Assembly: GCA_032622095.1 (NCBI GenBank)
Contig: CP136064.1
Span: 261,063,863 to 261,127,862, forward strand
DNA: 64,000 bases
Reading direction: 5' to 3'
Source of the DNA: Siphonodentalium dalli
Taxonomy: Eukaryota; Mollusca; Scaphopoda; Gadilida; Siphonodentaliidae
The notes beneath the pieces were generated by a model. It had not been told where the DNA came from and made no database searches. It saw only the letters and a program-made list of their open reading frames with translations. Both the position numbers and the translations under genes were made by a program. Below, in pieces: positions 1 through 10,500 of this stretch; within the stretch, counting starts at the first letter, position 1; each line of letters opens with the position of its first letter.

Positions 1-1525
1 CTGCCATAGCTTGATTATACCCTGGTTGTGGAGGCATATTCACTGCAGGGTTAAATTGCAGTGCCAAAGCTTGGTGTATTTCTCCGGATTGGTTTACCAC
101 CGGTTTGCTAACGGGTGGGACCGACACTGGTGACACGGACATTGTAGAAACCTCATTCTGAGGCACATGTTGGGGCACAGAACCCGACACAGAATTCCCC
201 AGCCAAACTTGATTCGCCCCTGCATTGCTTTGCATTGCCCCAAGTGGACCCGATAATGGCCCTGAAGTCGTGCACACATTTGGGGTAGGCATACTCCGAA
301 TGTTTTTACCCCATGGCGTTTTATTTGGAACATAGCCATGTGGTAGTGGCACTGTGGGCATGGGCCAAGATGTCGGCTGTACTGCCGGTGTCTGTACAGG
401 AAGAGATATTTGTTTGAATGTACGATCTCCAAAGGGAGCATAATTTGTAGTAGCTCCTTTATACCGAGTCCCATTCAACTGAATGGGGGCAGTATCCAAC
501 TTGGAAATCGGACACGTCCCTGTACTGGAACATGTGTAATGAGACGTTGGTACTTGCATACCTTTCCAACCCAGTACGTCGCCCCTATTGGGATACGGTT
601 TCCACCTGTTTGAAACTGGTTTCGCTCTCCTAGTGGACCCTGGATTGGTTTCCTTATCAACATTGTGAATTCCCTCAACTTGCTTTGGTCTAACGACCTC
701 GTGACTTCCCACTGGTTGGGGACTCACTTGATTTGTGACCACCGGAGCGCCATAATTAAGGAAAGGCGAACCAAACATTTGCATGTTATGTGGATTGAAT
801 ACCGGCGGATTCCAATATGGCGGCGGTACATCTGGGCGACACCAAAATTGTGCCACGCACGGTTGCACGTCTCTGGGTTGATAAGAGATATATGAACCAT
901 TTGTTGCCGGATCTGGTGTCAAATTTGTGTCCGATTGTGGAATTGTTACAGTCGTTTCTGGAATTGTGGACATCAGCAGATTTCCCATCCCATTTCCCGA
1001 TAAGTAACTGGACATATTATGCACATTGGTAACTTGGGCCCCTGAATCAGAAATGGTACCATCAAAATTAGTTGGGTACAATGGTTGTTGGTATGTCATG
1101 TTTTGATTCGTTCCAACTGTCATTTGTTCTGTATTCGGGGTTTGGACATTGCTAGCCTGCCAAGCGTTAATTTCAGTTGACAATAAGTCCGGCGCGTTGA
1201 AACTGTTATGTGATGCCCCACCACCGTTGCTCACTTGCGAATATATTTTTTCGCAATGGTCAGTATCACTCCCGATAACCATTGAGTGCATGAACGTTTG
1301 ATTTGATGGGTAATCATACATTAATCCGATTGAGATGTTTGACCCCGTGTGACTAGAAGCTCCATGAGCAAATCCGGACATTGAATCATCCTGTTGGCTA
1401 ATCAGCGGATTAGCGACAGAGTGTACCCACGGAGTGTGCGCTTGAGCGAACAATGGCTCAACTCGCTGGCTGTTTATCGGATTATACGCCGCTTTCACAT
1501 CTGCACTGATGTTTTGAATCATCAT
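1..1525 (-). CDS. Unrecognised Q/N/P/S/T-rich protein, N-terminal part, cut by the left edge
   Basis: The minus strand is open from the ATG at 1525 (a second ATG follows at 1522) down to base 2, 508 codons without a stop, and continues beyond the window. An in-frame TAG lies four codons upstream (TAG GTC ATT TGC ATG), so the start is well defined unless an acceptor sits just before the ATG. The product begins MMIQNISADVKAAYNP and is rich in Gln, Asn, Pro, Ser, Thr, Met and Tyr. I see no membrane segment, signal peptide, zinc-finger pattern or catalytic motif, so it looks disordered, as in N-terminal regions of transcriptional regulators or RNA-binding proteins. I do not recognise the family. 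It is transcribed away from DNAH10, about 2.8 kb from it. A retroelement gag cannot be excluded, but there is no CCHC knuckle. Random sequence of this length would contain many stops, so coding is likely. Confidence 0.7.
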   Translation of the reverse strand, partial: MMIQNISADVKAAYNPINSQRVEPLFAQAHTPWVHSVANPLISQQDDSMSGFAHGASSHTGSNISIGLMYDYPSNQTFMHSMVIGSDTDHCEKIYSQVSNGGGASHNSFNAPDLLSTEINAWQASNVQTPNTEQMTVGTNQNMTYQQPLYPTNFDGTISDSGAQVTNVHNMSSYLSGNGMGNLLMSTIPETTVTIPQSDTNLTPDPATNGSYISYQPRDVQPCVAQFWCRPDVPPPYWNPPVFNPHNMQMFGSPFLNYGAPVVTNQVSPQPVGSHEVVRPKQVEGIHNVDKETNPGSTRRAKPVSNRWKPYPNRGDVLGWKGMQVPTSHYTCSSTGTCPISKLDTAPIQLNGTRYKGATTNYAPFGDRTFKQISLPVQTPAVQPTSWPMPTVPLPHGYVPNKTPWGKNIRSMPTPNVCTTSGPLSGPLGAMQSNAGANQVWLGNSVSGSVPQHVPQNEVSTMSVSPVSVPPVSKPVVNQSGEIHQALALQFNPAVNMPPQPGYNQAMA

Positions 1526-2849
1526 GCAAATGACCTACTTCCCGTTTCAACAAAATAACGATTGGCCGTTTTAGCAGATACGAATAGTTCCGAAAATTCC
1601 AGCAAGAATTTTCATGAGATCGCCACGTTGTTATAGCGACGTCCCCTCGTTGGACTGTTTCGGGAAATTATTCGTTATCTTCCAAAAAACAATTCGCGCA
1701 AATAAAAACTCCCAAAATTTGCTAATGTCGGAACTCCTCGATAAAAGATGTTATACAAGGTGTAAATGCACGAATATTGAGCAAATGGTGATATACTATC
1801 CGAAATATGCCTATATAAACGCTATTGGTAGCCTTTATAGACAAATTCACCTACATTTATAAAACCATTTGAAAAATTGGAAAATAATCCTACGAAAATT
1901 GGCAAAAATAATACTCTGAGACAAAAATAATTCAATTGCATAAAATTAAAAAATTGAAAAGAAATTTCCGTGAAAATGGGCAAAAACGAAAAAATAAGTG
2001 CCAATTAATTGAAAAATACGGCGAACTTGATTGAAATGTCCGCGCAGCAGAATGAAAACAAAACAGCCTTCATTCTCTACTAAAAAAAATAAATAATCCA
2101 ATAGCAACAGGTGAGAAAAAATAAATATTCAACAGTGGCAAACACTTGTGCGAAAACAAAAATGCAAGCCAAAAAACAATCAGAACAATGGCAAAAAAGT
2201 ATGACAAAAAGCAAAATTATCTTATAAATAAATAAATAGGAAAAATAGTATGCAGTGCAAAGTGCGAAGAGCAAAAATTACGGTGCGGATTGCAGAAATT
2301 ACCAAAGATAATAAACGGATTGAAAAAACATGTGAAAAATTATTTTGCCAGTGTGAGAAAACAGTGTATTTTACCGGCGAGAAAAATATCAAGAAACAGT
2401 TCACAAAAAACGCCGCAAAGATTCGAGTAAGATCGACGACGCCATTTGTTATAATTATGCAGGGGTATTGTGCAGCATTGTGAATAATTATACATGAAGT
2501 GCAAGTGTGAAATAATACCTTTTAATAATACAGCAATAGAAATACACGATGTTGTCAATAGGTTGGTTTGGATTCAAGTGGTGGGTTTCCGTCAGCCTCG
2601 TCATCTCGTGAACTTCCGGCTATCTTCGGGCATCCTCGGTGGTCTCCGGATTCTCCCGTATCTTCGCTCCAATATCGCTATATTGGAGCCGTTTGCCGAG
2701 AAGTATCTATTTGATACAGGTTTTACTCTACCAGGCCTAACTATTAAAACCCATAAATACAACAATGACTCCCCCCCCCCCACCTTTGGCAACCAGAATG
2801 CAACAGAATTCAAACTTTTTCAATGGAAGGGGAAGAACTCTATCTTTAA
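1526..2849. other. Intergenic AT-rich spacer
   Basis: Between the divergent minus-strand ORF and the LINE fragment. Bases 1870-2480 are strongly A-rich on the + strand. A short inverted repeat, TCCAATATCG/CTATATTGGA, lies near 2669-2688. Short ORFs here (for example 2250-2483 and 2494-2868 on +) show no recognisable protein character. The 5' UTR or promoter of the divergent gene should lie here, but I cannot place it. Confidence 0.5.
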
Positions 2850-3510
2850 TATAATAATAATAATATAGAGTATTTGTATAGCGCCATATCCCGTATGGCT
2901 CATGGCGCTGAACAATTCACACAAACGCAGTCACACACATTCACACTATAACATATACGCAATAAATAATATGCATGTATTTCAATAATTAAGTCTCCTC
3001 AACGTTTTCTGATGTTATTTGTCCGAAATGGGAGATGAATAGGTGAGTTTTTAGGGCCGATTTGAATGTTTCCAAACAGTCAGACTGTTTCACCTCTTTG
3101 GGAAGGTTGTTCCAAATAGTCGGCCCGTAGACCTCGAAAGAACGGCGACCAAAGTACATCAGATCTCGTTTAGGTACAACCATCGCATTCGCATCCTGTG
3201 ATCGAAGTGGTCGAGCAGGTACATATTTGACCAACAATGTATCAATATATGGTGGCAAAGCATTATCAATATCCGACTTTCTATAACACAAAGTAGCATG
3301 TTTGTACACAATTCGTTCAAATATGGGAAGCCAATGTAATTTATACAACAGTGGGGTAACATGATCAAATTTGCCTGCACGGCACACAATTTTTGCAGCA
3401 ATATTAACAATTTTTTGAAGTTTGTGAAGTTGATAATCTGGGAGTCCTGCTAAAATAGAATTACAGTAATCGATTTTGGATAACACAAATGAGGACATCA
3501 ATATTTGTGG
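2850..3510 (-). mobile_element. 5'-truncated non-LTR retrotransposon (CR1/L2-like LINE 3' end)
   Basis: The minus strand from 3501 to 2989 encodes about 170 residues with the classic C-terminal tail of CR1/L2-type reverse transcriptases: LSKIDYCNSILAGLP, then FDHVTPLLYKLHWLPIFERI, a basic LRSQDA region, and GPTIWNNLPKEVKQ followed by FKSALKTHLF. A stop follows at 2989-2991. The 3' UTR continues to about 2850 with the familiar GGCGCTATACAAATA block and ends in an (ATT)n tail, read on + as AATAATAATAAT. The catalytic domain and the endonuclease are missing, so it is a dead, 5'-truncated insertion, inactive without outside enzymes. Confidence 0.85.
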
Positions 3511-4238
3511 GAATATATAGAGTTATTCCCCCTACATTTAAAATAATACTGATTTTTACTTCAATCTTTATGACAAAACGCGTTGGCAACTCAACAAAAA
3601 CAACATGCCCACAGTTTATTACACCGGATAAGTTGATAATACAGTGTTTTGGAGCTTCCTCTTTCAAATGGTATATAATATGGCATATTTTTTATAAAAT
3701 GTAATCTGGGGTTTCGAAATTTAAGTGGGCCTTTAATTGTACCAAAATAGACCGTCCATCGATGTCGAAGCTGGTTCTAATCACAATAAGCACGGATATA
3801 CATGTACACTTAGAGGGAAGGTAATCTGATTCGTGTATCATGGTGAAGGGTGATGTTTACGTGCAGTGATTTCCCCCAATAAATCAATCGTCATTATAAT
3901 TTTTTGATTGGCCTAAGACTTGAGTTCAATCCCCAATTTGTATACCAATTTTTGCGGTCTTGGACCATGATTCCATGCACCACGATATTATGCCAAATGG
4001 CTTCTGGTCGCCGTCGTGTCTATACGGACAAACCGTCTCCGATTGCTGCTCCCGATGAGAAACAAACGGAAACGACTTTGACCGACACCATTCTGGACTC
4101 CTCGCCCTATGACACCTGGACCGACACGTCATGTCAAGCTTCAGTGTCATTGACAGGTCGGTCATTTTCCGATTGTTGACGGAAATATACGGACTGTTGC
4201 CATAAAAATTGTCACGGTAGATCTGATTGGCTCCGTCT
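3511..4238. other. Upstream region of the dynein gene
   Basis: No gene is seen. The part from about 4000 to 4260 is richer in GC and CpG than its surroundings and probably holds the DNAH10 promoter. An RFX half-site, GTTGCC, occurs at 4196-4201. No TATA box at a convincing distance was found. Confidence 0.4.
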
Positions 4239-4253
4239 GTTTCTCTTGACAAC
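4239..4253 (+). promoter_or_regulatory. Candidate X-box (RFX site) upstream of DNAH10
   Basis: GTTTCTCTTGACAAC fits the degenerate X-box consensus RYYNYY-N(1-3)-RRNRAC with a 3-base spacer. It lies 112 bp before the DNAH10 ATG. RFX factors control many ciliary genes through such sites close to the start codon. The consensus is loose and chance matches are common, so this is only a candidate. Confidence 0.35.
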
Positions 4254-4345
4254 AATGGCGGCTAACGTTAGCTTCTAAACATCGGAATTTCATACCACAA
4301 AAAAAAACACAGTAAACTCCTAATTCGCTTCATTTAAAAAATTTA

Positions 4346-4363
4346 ATGTCACACGCACGCTAA
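4346..4363 (+). other. Five-codon upstream ORF in the DNAH10 leader
   Basis: ATG TCA CAC GCA CGC TAA ends one base before the DNAH10 start codon at 4365. If the transcript starts upstream of 4346, this minimal ORF would be met first by scanning ribosomes. The transcription start is unknown. Confidence 0.4.
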
Positions 4364-4364
4364 C

Positions 4365-4581
4365 ATGGACGACCCAAGGTTTGAGTGGATGCGAAATCAA
4401 GTTTTACAGGGACTTGAAATTGGCGATTCACAAGTTTTTGACGACCTTATTGAGCGAGATGATGGCGATTTCGAGAGAACTTTGGGAAAGTTTCTGAATG
4501 ACACACCGGACGAAAATGAATCTTCACTCTTGTTCTATAAAGTGATATGTGAAGAAGAAGAGGAAGTTGAAGTGGAATGTG
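4365..4581 (+). CDS. DNAH10: DNAH10 exon 1 (residues 1-72)
   Basis: Starts [20 protein letters not shown] and ends in phase 1 before donor GTAAGT. An acidic EEEEEVEVE run is encoded at the 3' end. The start is chosen because this is the first ATG of the open frame and the MDDPR opening resembles other axonemal heavy chains; an upstream non-coding exon is possible. Confidence 0.82.
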
Positions 4582-7500
4582 GTAAGTTGAAGATCATAAT
4601 CTTTATGATAAAGCAGTAGGTCTGCTAGTATTAATATTACCCCCCCCCCCCAAACAACATGGCAACTTGAAGTTGAAACTACATCAATGTCATAGTCATA
4701 AAAAAAGACTCATTCGTGCCAGTGGAGTGCATTTATAACCAGAATTGGTTCCTGCACTGAAATATCTACAGATCTACAGAATTCAATTGCTAAATGCCAT
4801 TATCATGATGTGGCAGCCAGTTAATTGTAATACCATAAATCTTAATGTTTGTATAAACTATAAATAACTATCCACAATGACGAATTTATCACATATAAAT
4901 AATAATTAATATGTTCATCAAGCAGTCCTCAAAATTGGCCACGGCAATACTGTGGGAAATGTAGTGGCAACATGTGGAGTCTAACAAGTAACGTGCTAGT
5001 TGCCACAGCATTGCATTTGCTGTGAGACGTTTTTCCCAATTTCGAACGCTGCATATTATAATTAATAATGCTGACTGTCATAGAATCGTCGATCAAAACT
5101 TGCAATGCCAAAAGTGAAGGCACCCTTGTCCTTGATTCAACTTGAAATGCTTGAACCCTTGACAATTGAATAATTAAATTTAAAAAGCAAATTAAAATAA
5201 GAATGAATCATTCATCGTTGATTCGTATTGCAAGCATTGTGTGAATTTGTGTCACTGACGAAAGCGTCAAGCCCAAGAAAAGGCCACTACTATAATTGGA
5301 CATTGGTCATCGCATGTTCGCAGCATTTACCAGAAGACAGGTCTGGCTTTTGACGTTATGACTTATGTGCGAATCTGACTATAATATATAGTCCAGTTTT
5401 CGCATAATGTGCAAAGCGAGCTATACCTTAGTCATTTGTTATCAGCTGATCATCAGATTTTATTGTCCCCGAAAAAAAAATTTGGGAGGACTATTAAAAT
5501 ATCCGGTGTCCGTGCGTCGTACCGTCCGTCCGCCCGGAAATGGTTTCCGGATGATAACTTTAGGTTCGGTTATTAGATCAAAAGAAAATTTCATAGGTGA
5601 GTTTATCAGACCAAAATACAGGTCAAGTTTGAATATGGGTTTGCTCCGCCCATTTTTGCGAGAGTTATGGCCCTTTTTTTTTACTTAGAATCTTGTAATT
5701 TTCTAATGATAACTTCAGTTTGTGTGATCATATCTGAACCAAATTTGGTATGTGACTTTATCAGCCCTATGTACAGGTCAAGTTCGAATATGGGTATGCT
5801 CCGCCCATTTTTGTCAGAGTTGTGGCCCTTTTTCAACTTGTTTTACTTAATAGATAATTTCTCACTTTTTCGGTTTCCGGATGATATCTCAAGTTTGGAT
5901 CCTTTAATTGCAAATACTGGTTTTATGTGGATCAATCATATCAAGATACAGGTCAAGTTCGAATTTGAGTTTGATCCGATGATTTTTCTCAGAGTTATGG
6001 GCTTTTCGACTTAGAAAATTAAATTTTTCTTGTAATTTTCTTCATTTTGTGCCAATTTGAGGTTATATTTTTACTTGAAGAGTTTTTTAAAGATTTGGTT
6101 ATTCGTATGCATGTCAGTAACGAGACAATGCACAAGTGTCTTATCCATATAGTATACTTCTACAAAGCCTCCGCTCCAAATGAAGCCATCGGTTCGGGGG
6201 ACACTGGCCGAGCGGCCTTTTATTAGTACTACAAAGATTATATAGAAATTTAACAAACTAAGTTCTCCACATAAACATGATTCCAGCAATCCTAGATACT
6301 GGTAGCTCAAAAGTATATATATATATGATGTGGGTGGTGCTTTTGCATCTATCTATATTCTATAATTTGAAACGCCTTCCAATATATACCTGTACATTTT
6401 TTATGGAATTAATTTTTTTAGTTTTTTACCCCATTGTCAGGAACCTTGTAATCAGTCCAATTTCCACAAAGCAGTGATTCTTTTGTGCAGCTATAACATC
6501 CCACATAAATAAGCATCATGTCTGCCATATTAAAATGTGATTCAGAGTAACCGGACTCTTAACTGATTGTATTCATGATTTCCTTGATATTTTAATTCCC
6601 ATGCAGTACTGACATTTAATATAGTGATTTAGTTAACATGTACCCGTGGTCCAAGGCTACTAGTAATGATCTTTTTGATGTGTATATTAATACACGTATA
6701 CATTATTGAAACAACAGAATTAGAAATAGCCCAGCTGGATAATTTGGCTAGTTTTCAATAACATTCTTGCCCTGAGAATGTGAGACCTGTATGCTAACTG
6801 TTCCAAGTGAACTTTAACAAAATATAGAAATCTAGACCAAGAGGTATTACAAATCATCGACACATCTTCATATAGACTTATAATGTTTTTGTAAAGACAT
6901 TCTATTTAATTTAAAAAAAAAGATACTTTTTTGTTTTGTTTTTGTTTTTTATAAAATCAGCACAAAATTATGAGTCGGTGGTTTCGGACATGGGTCGGTA
7001 GAGTTAGCAGAAACACAGGTAATTTTTTTTATGCCTTATTCGGGTCTGCATGTTTAAAAAAAAATTACTATATGGCTCTGTTCTAAATTTGATTAACAAA
7101 ATTAATGTTATACAAATAATTTAATTACAAGATAATGTGATTTTTTTCATTCGAGATGTTGTGCACATGGGGACATTGTTCCGTGCATGTATCAATTTTA
7201 ATCATGTCATTTGCGAAAACTTGCTTCATACTCAAGACTTCAAGTCTACAAAAATAATTGTTCAAGGTATTAAATATTGAAAAATGTTCATCTTCCACAT
7301 GATATCTATTTTTTCTGTGAGAAATGATGTTTCCACCAAACATGTCTATTCCACCTTCACTATTATAAAAAATTTCCGATATTTCGACCCTGCACTTATA
7401 TTATTCCACCCTGCACTTACTTGTATATTTGACACACAAGATTAAGGCTAATGGAGGTCAATTTCAGGGTTACACTGACACACTTGTCCCCAATCCGTTG

Positions 7501-10500
7501 TGTGATGTAAACTGACATTTTCTGCAAAGCTCCTGACATTCTGCACTTCAAAATGACAAGTTAGTTCATGATCACGAATTACTAGTATAGATACCAATTC
7601 TGAAGAAATGCGTTCTTTAATTTACATAAATTGTACATGTCGAAATGTCGGTAGGAGATAACTCATCCAATCCTGTGATGTGGGATATGATATTCCCTGG
7701 CACTGATGATGGGTTATCTCAAACATACTCAGAATAAGTGTAGGCTACTCCAGAATGTCAAATCAGCACACATGTGTTTATGATTTAGAGTATCCAACAT
7801 GATCATGTGACGAAATACTCATGAGAATAACGTGGCAAAGTCTGGGTACATGATAACTTGTAGTCAGCCCCTTGTGAGAAATCAATCGATTCTGAGATTG
7901 TTAAAAGTATTTTTTTTTTCATATAAATGTTTAAAACTTTTTACGGTATATCATCGGATTCCAACGATAACAATATTTTTTGAAATGCCGCTTCAGTTAT
8001 CAGAATCGATTAATTACCCAAAAATAATGCTAACCACAGTCAACTATAGTATAAAATTTTCCAAAACCTGTTATTTATCAACATTTTGTTCACATTTGGC
8101 CGGTTTGTCAAATATCTGACAGAAAAAAGCCTCTTGATTTTAGAGTTATCCATCTTCATCCGCAATTTGGTCAAAGACCTTCTTCTTGTCAACTTTTTAC
8201 CAGGCCACTAAAAAGTACCAGTGGTGAAAAATAATAGATTTCAAAAATCAATATCTGATCACTCTGAGCTTTGATGGTGAGATCCTCATGTGAGATCCTC
8301 TATGTTCCTTGGCTCGAATCAAATATTTTTTACCCCCAAAGCCAATGAAATAGTAATTTGCAAGCGTTAATTCGGATTATGCATCTTTAAAATAGGGTCG
8401 ATAGGGAAACCTCAGCCACAAATATTTTTTCTTTGGTGTAGTGTATTTGCTTCCTTTACAAGTACTGGTAGCTAGATACATGTATTTATCACATAATTTG
8501 GCCATAAAAGCAGTTTCATAATTATCGGTAATAGATACGTTTAATATCAGCGCGTGCGATGACGTCACGGCGTTCTTCAAATAACTTGCGATCGCTGTAG
8601 TTTATGATTGTTGTTTTCGATGAATATTTCGCGTTGCTTCGGGTTTATTTGATCCTATGATAAAAGGTATCTCACACTCGTCCTATTTTATACGTAATTT
8701 ATCAACCTCGTCCTCTAAATTCTATTTGAGCCTCGGTAAACCTCGGCTCAAATCGAATTTAGTGAACTCAGTTGATAAATTCCATATAATATAGAAACTC
8801 ATGTGAGATCCTCTATGTATACTGTAGATCTTCATCATGATCTAAGAGAATCGTGTCATACATTATCATTTGAGAATTTATACATGTAAAGTGCTTCTAT
8901 TCTGTATAGATCCAGAGATTCCTGACATTCTAGAAGAAGATGAGACAGCCGATGGACAGACAGAGAATGCTGATGATCAGTCTGAAGAGCAGGCATTGCC
9001 TGTTAGCACTCCGACTGAAGATGAGACACCAAGGAAAGGTTTGTTGAAAATCTAGCTCCATTTAATATTCATTGCTTTCAGAATATTTACATCCATTTAA
9101 GTTTCTAAAGTATTTTTGCCATTGGTTTCCAAAATCCTGAGGTATTATATATATGTAGGATAATTACATTAGGGAAGAAATTAATATTGAGTGCATAGGA
9201 ATTTCGTCATGTGTGGCGACATCACTATGTAACACATTTTTCAGGTTGATATTTTTCACTGAGATGTAATCAGCCTTCATAATTGGCTACGGCAATCAGC
9301 ATTGCCGAAGCAATTTGCTGAAGCAAACTGGGCCATGGCATACTATTGCCGTAGCGGATTGCCGAAGCCAAACAATCTGAATTAAGAGGGCTGTGTAATT
9401 ATCAGTAATTGTCTTGGTTTCCGAAGTTAATTACACAATTAAAAGGCATCATGCCGAATTCGTGATTTAATGGTTTGTGAATAGCACAATGCCTTCAAAC
9501 TTTACATTAAATTGGGAAACCAAGATTATTCCTTACCGGTAATTAAGTATGATGGTTATTGTGACACAAAACTTTACAGGAGACATACATGTATAGACTT
9601 GTTATCTTGTTGTCATTTCAAATAAAAGGGAAAGAATTTAGTCGTTTCAAATAAATGGGAAATAATTTTGCATAGTCATTAAATATACCGTACATGCAGC
9701 TCATGACAATATAATAAGCAGAGATTGATAAACTTATTCCATAAATGGGTAATTTCTCATTGTCATAATTATTTCAAGTTCTGAATATCCCAGAAATGAA
9801 GAACAGACAATCCCAATGTATACTTCAGGGTGTTTTTACCCATTTGGGAAAGGGTCCTCGGCCATTTCCATTGCGAAAATTTGCACCATTGAGACTTACA
9901 ATTGGGAATATACATGTATAGAGAATATAGGAAAAAGCTATTTTATTGTGAAACTCAGTTTAACCCTTTCAGGATGGGAGCTGCACTGGTGCAGCAATAA
10001 AGATCATGTGCCAGTGCATTCTCTTATATCTGCGCATCTCCCATAGGGAGCCTTGCATATATAAGAGAATGCACTGGCTTACAAGGTCAAATTAAATATT
10101 GTTAGGCCATTGATGCACTTTCTTATATATGCGAGGCTTACATGGTCAAGATAAATATTGTTAGGCCAATGTATTCTTTTATATATGCGGGGCTCCCTAT
10201 GGAAGACATGCATATATAAGAGAATACATTTACACAGGGTTTTCGCAAAATTTCAGGAAGCTCCAGTCATGAAAGGGTTAATCAAACATTGCTATCATTT
10301 GTTGAGAAAACAAGAGACTTTCTGAGAATTGTGAATTTCAGAGTGAGAAATTGGGAATGTAAACCTGGGTATTTCCCATTGGGAATGCAGTCACATTTTC
10401 GGCCTCTACTGTTTCCTAAAACATCCTTGTACTTGTAGAACTGAATGAGCATTGGACAACTTTTCAGGAATCAATGAGTTAACTCAGAAATATTTAATTT

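Larger units (their letters stand above)
4582..8909. other. DNAH10 intron 1
   Basis: 4.3 kb. It holds a poly-C run (4640-4652), two dispersed repeats (4920-5060 and 5470-6015) and a diverged inverted relative of the TTAA element of intron 16 (about 7840-8350). The tract 8640-8800 is a loose foldback around GAGCCTCGGTAAACCTCGGC. TGTGAGATCCTCTATG occurs twice (near 8290 and 8803). The stretch 6020-7830 shows nothing recognisable beyond AT-rich sequence. Confidence 0.6.

Noticed and set aside
94-474. 126-residue minus-strand ORF
   Set aside because: Shadow in another frame of the 508-codon minus-strand ORF.
2250-2868. ORFs at 2250-2483 and 2494-2868 (+)
   Set aside because: Low-complexity, no homologous motif, and one overlaps the (AAT)n tail of the LINE.
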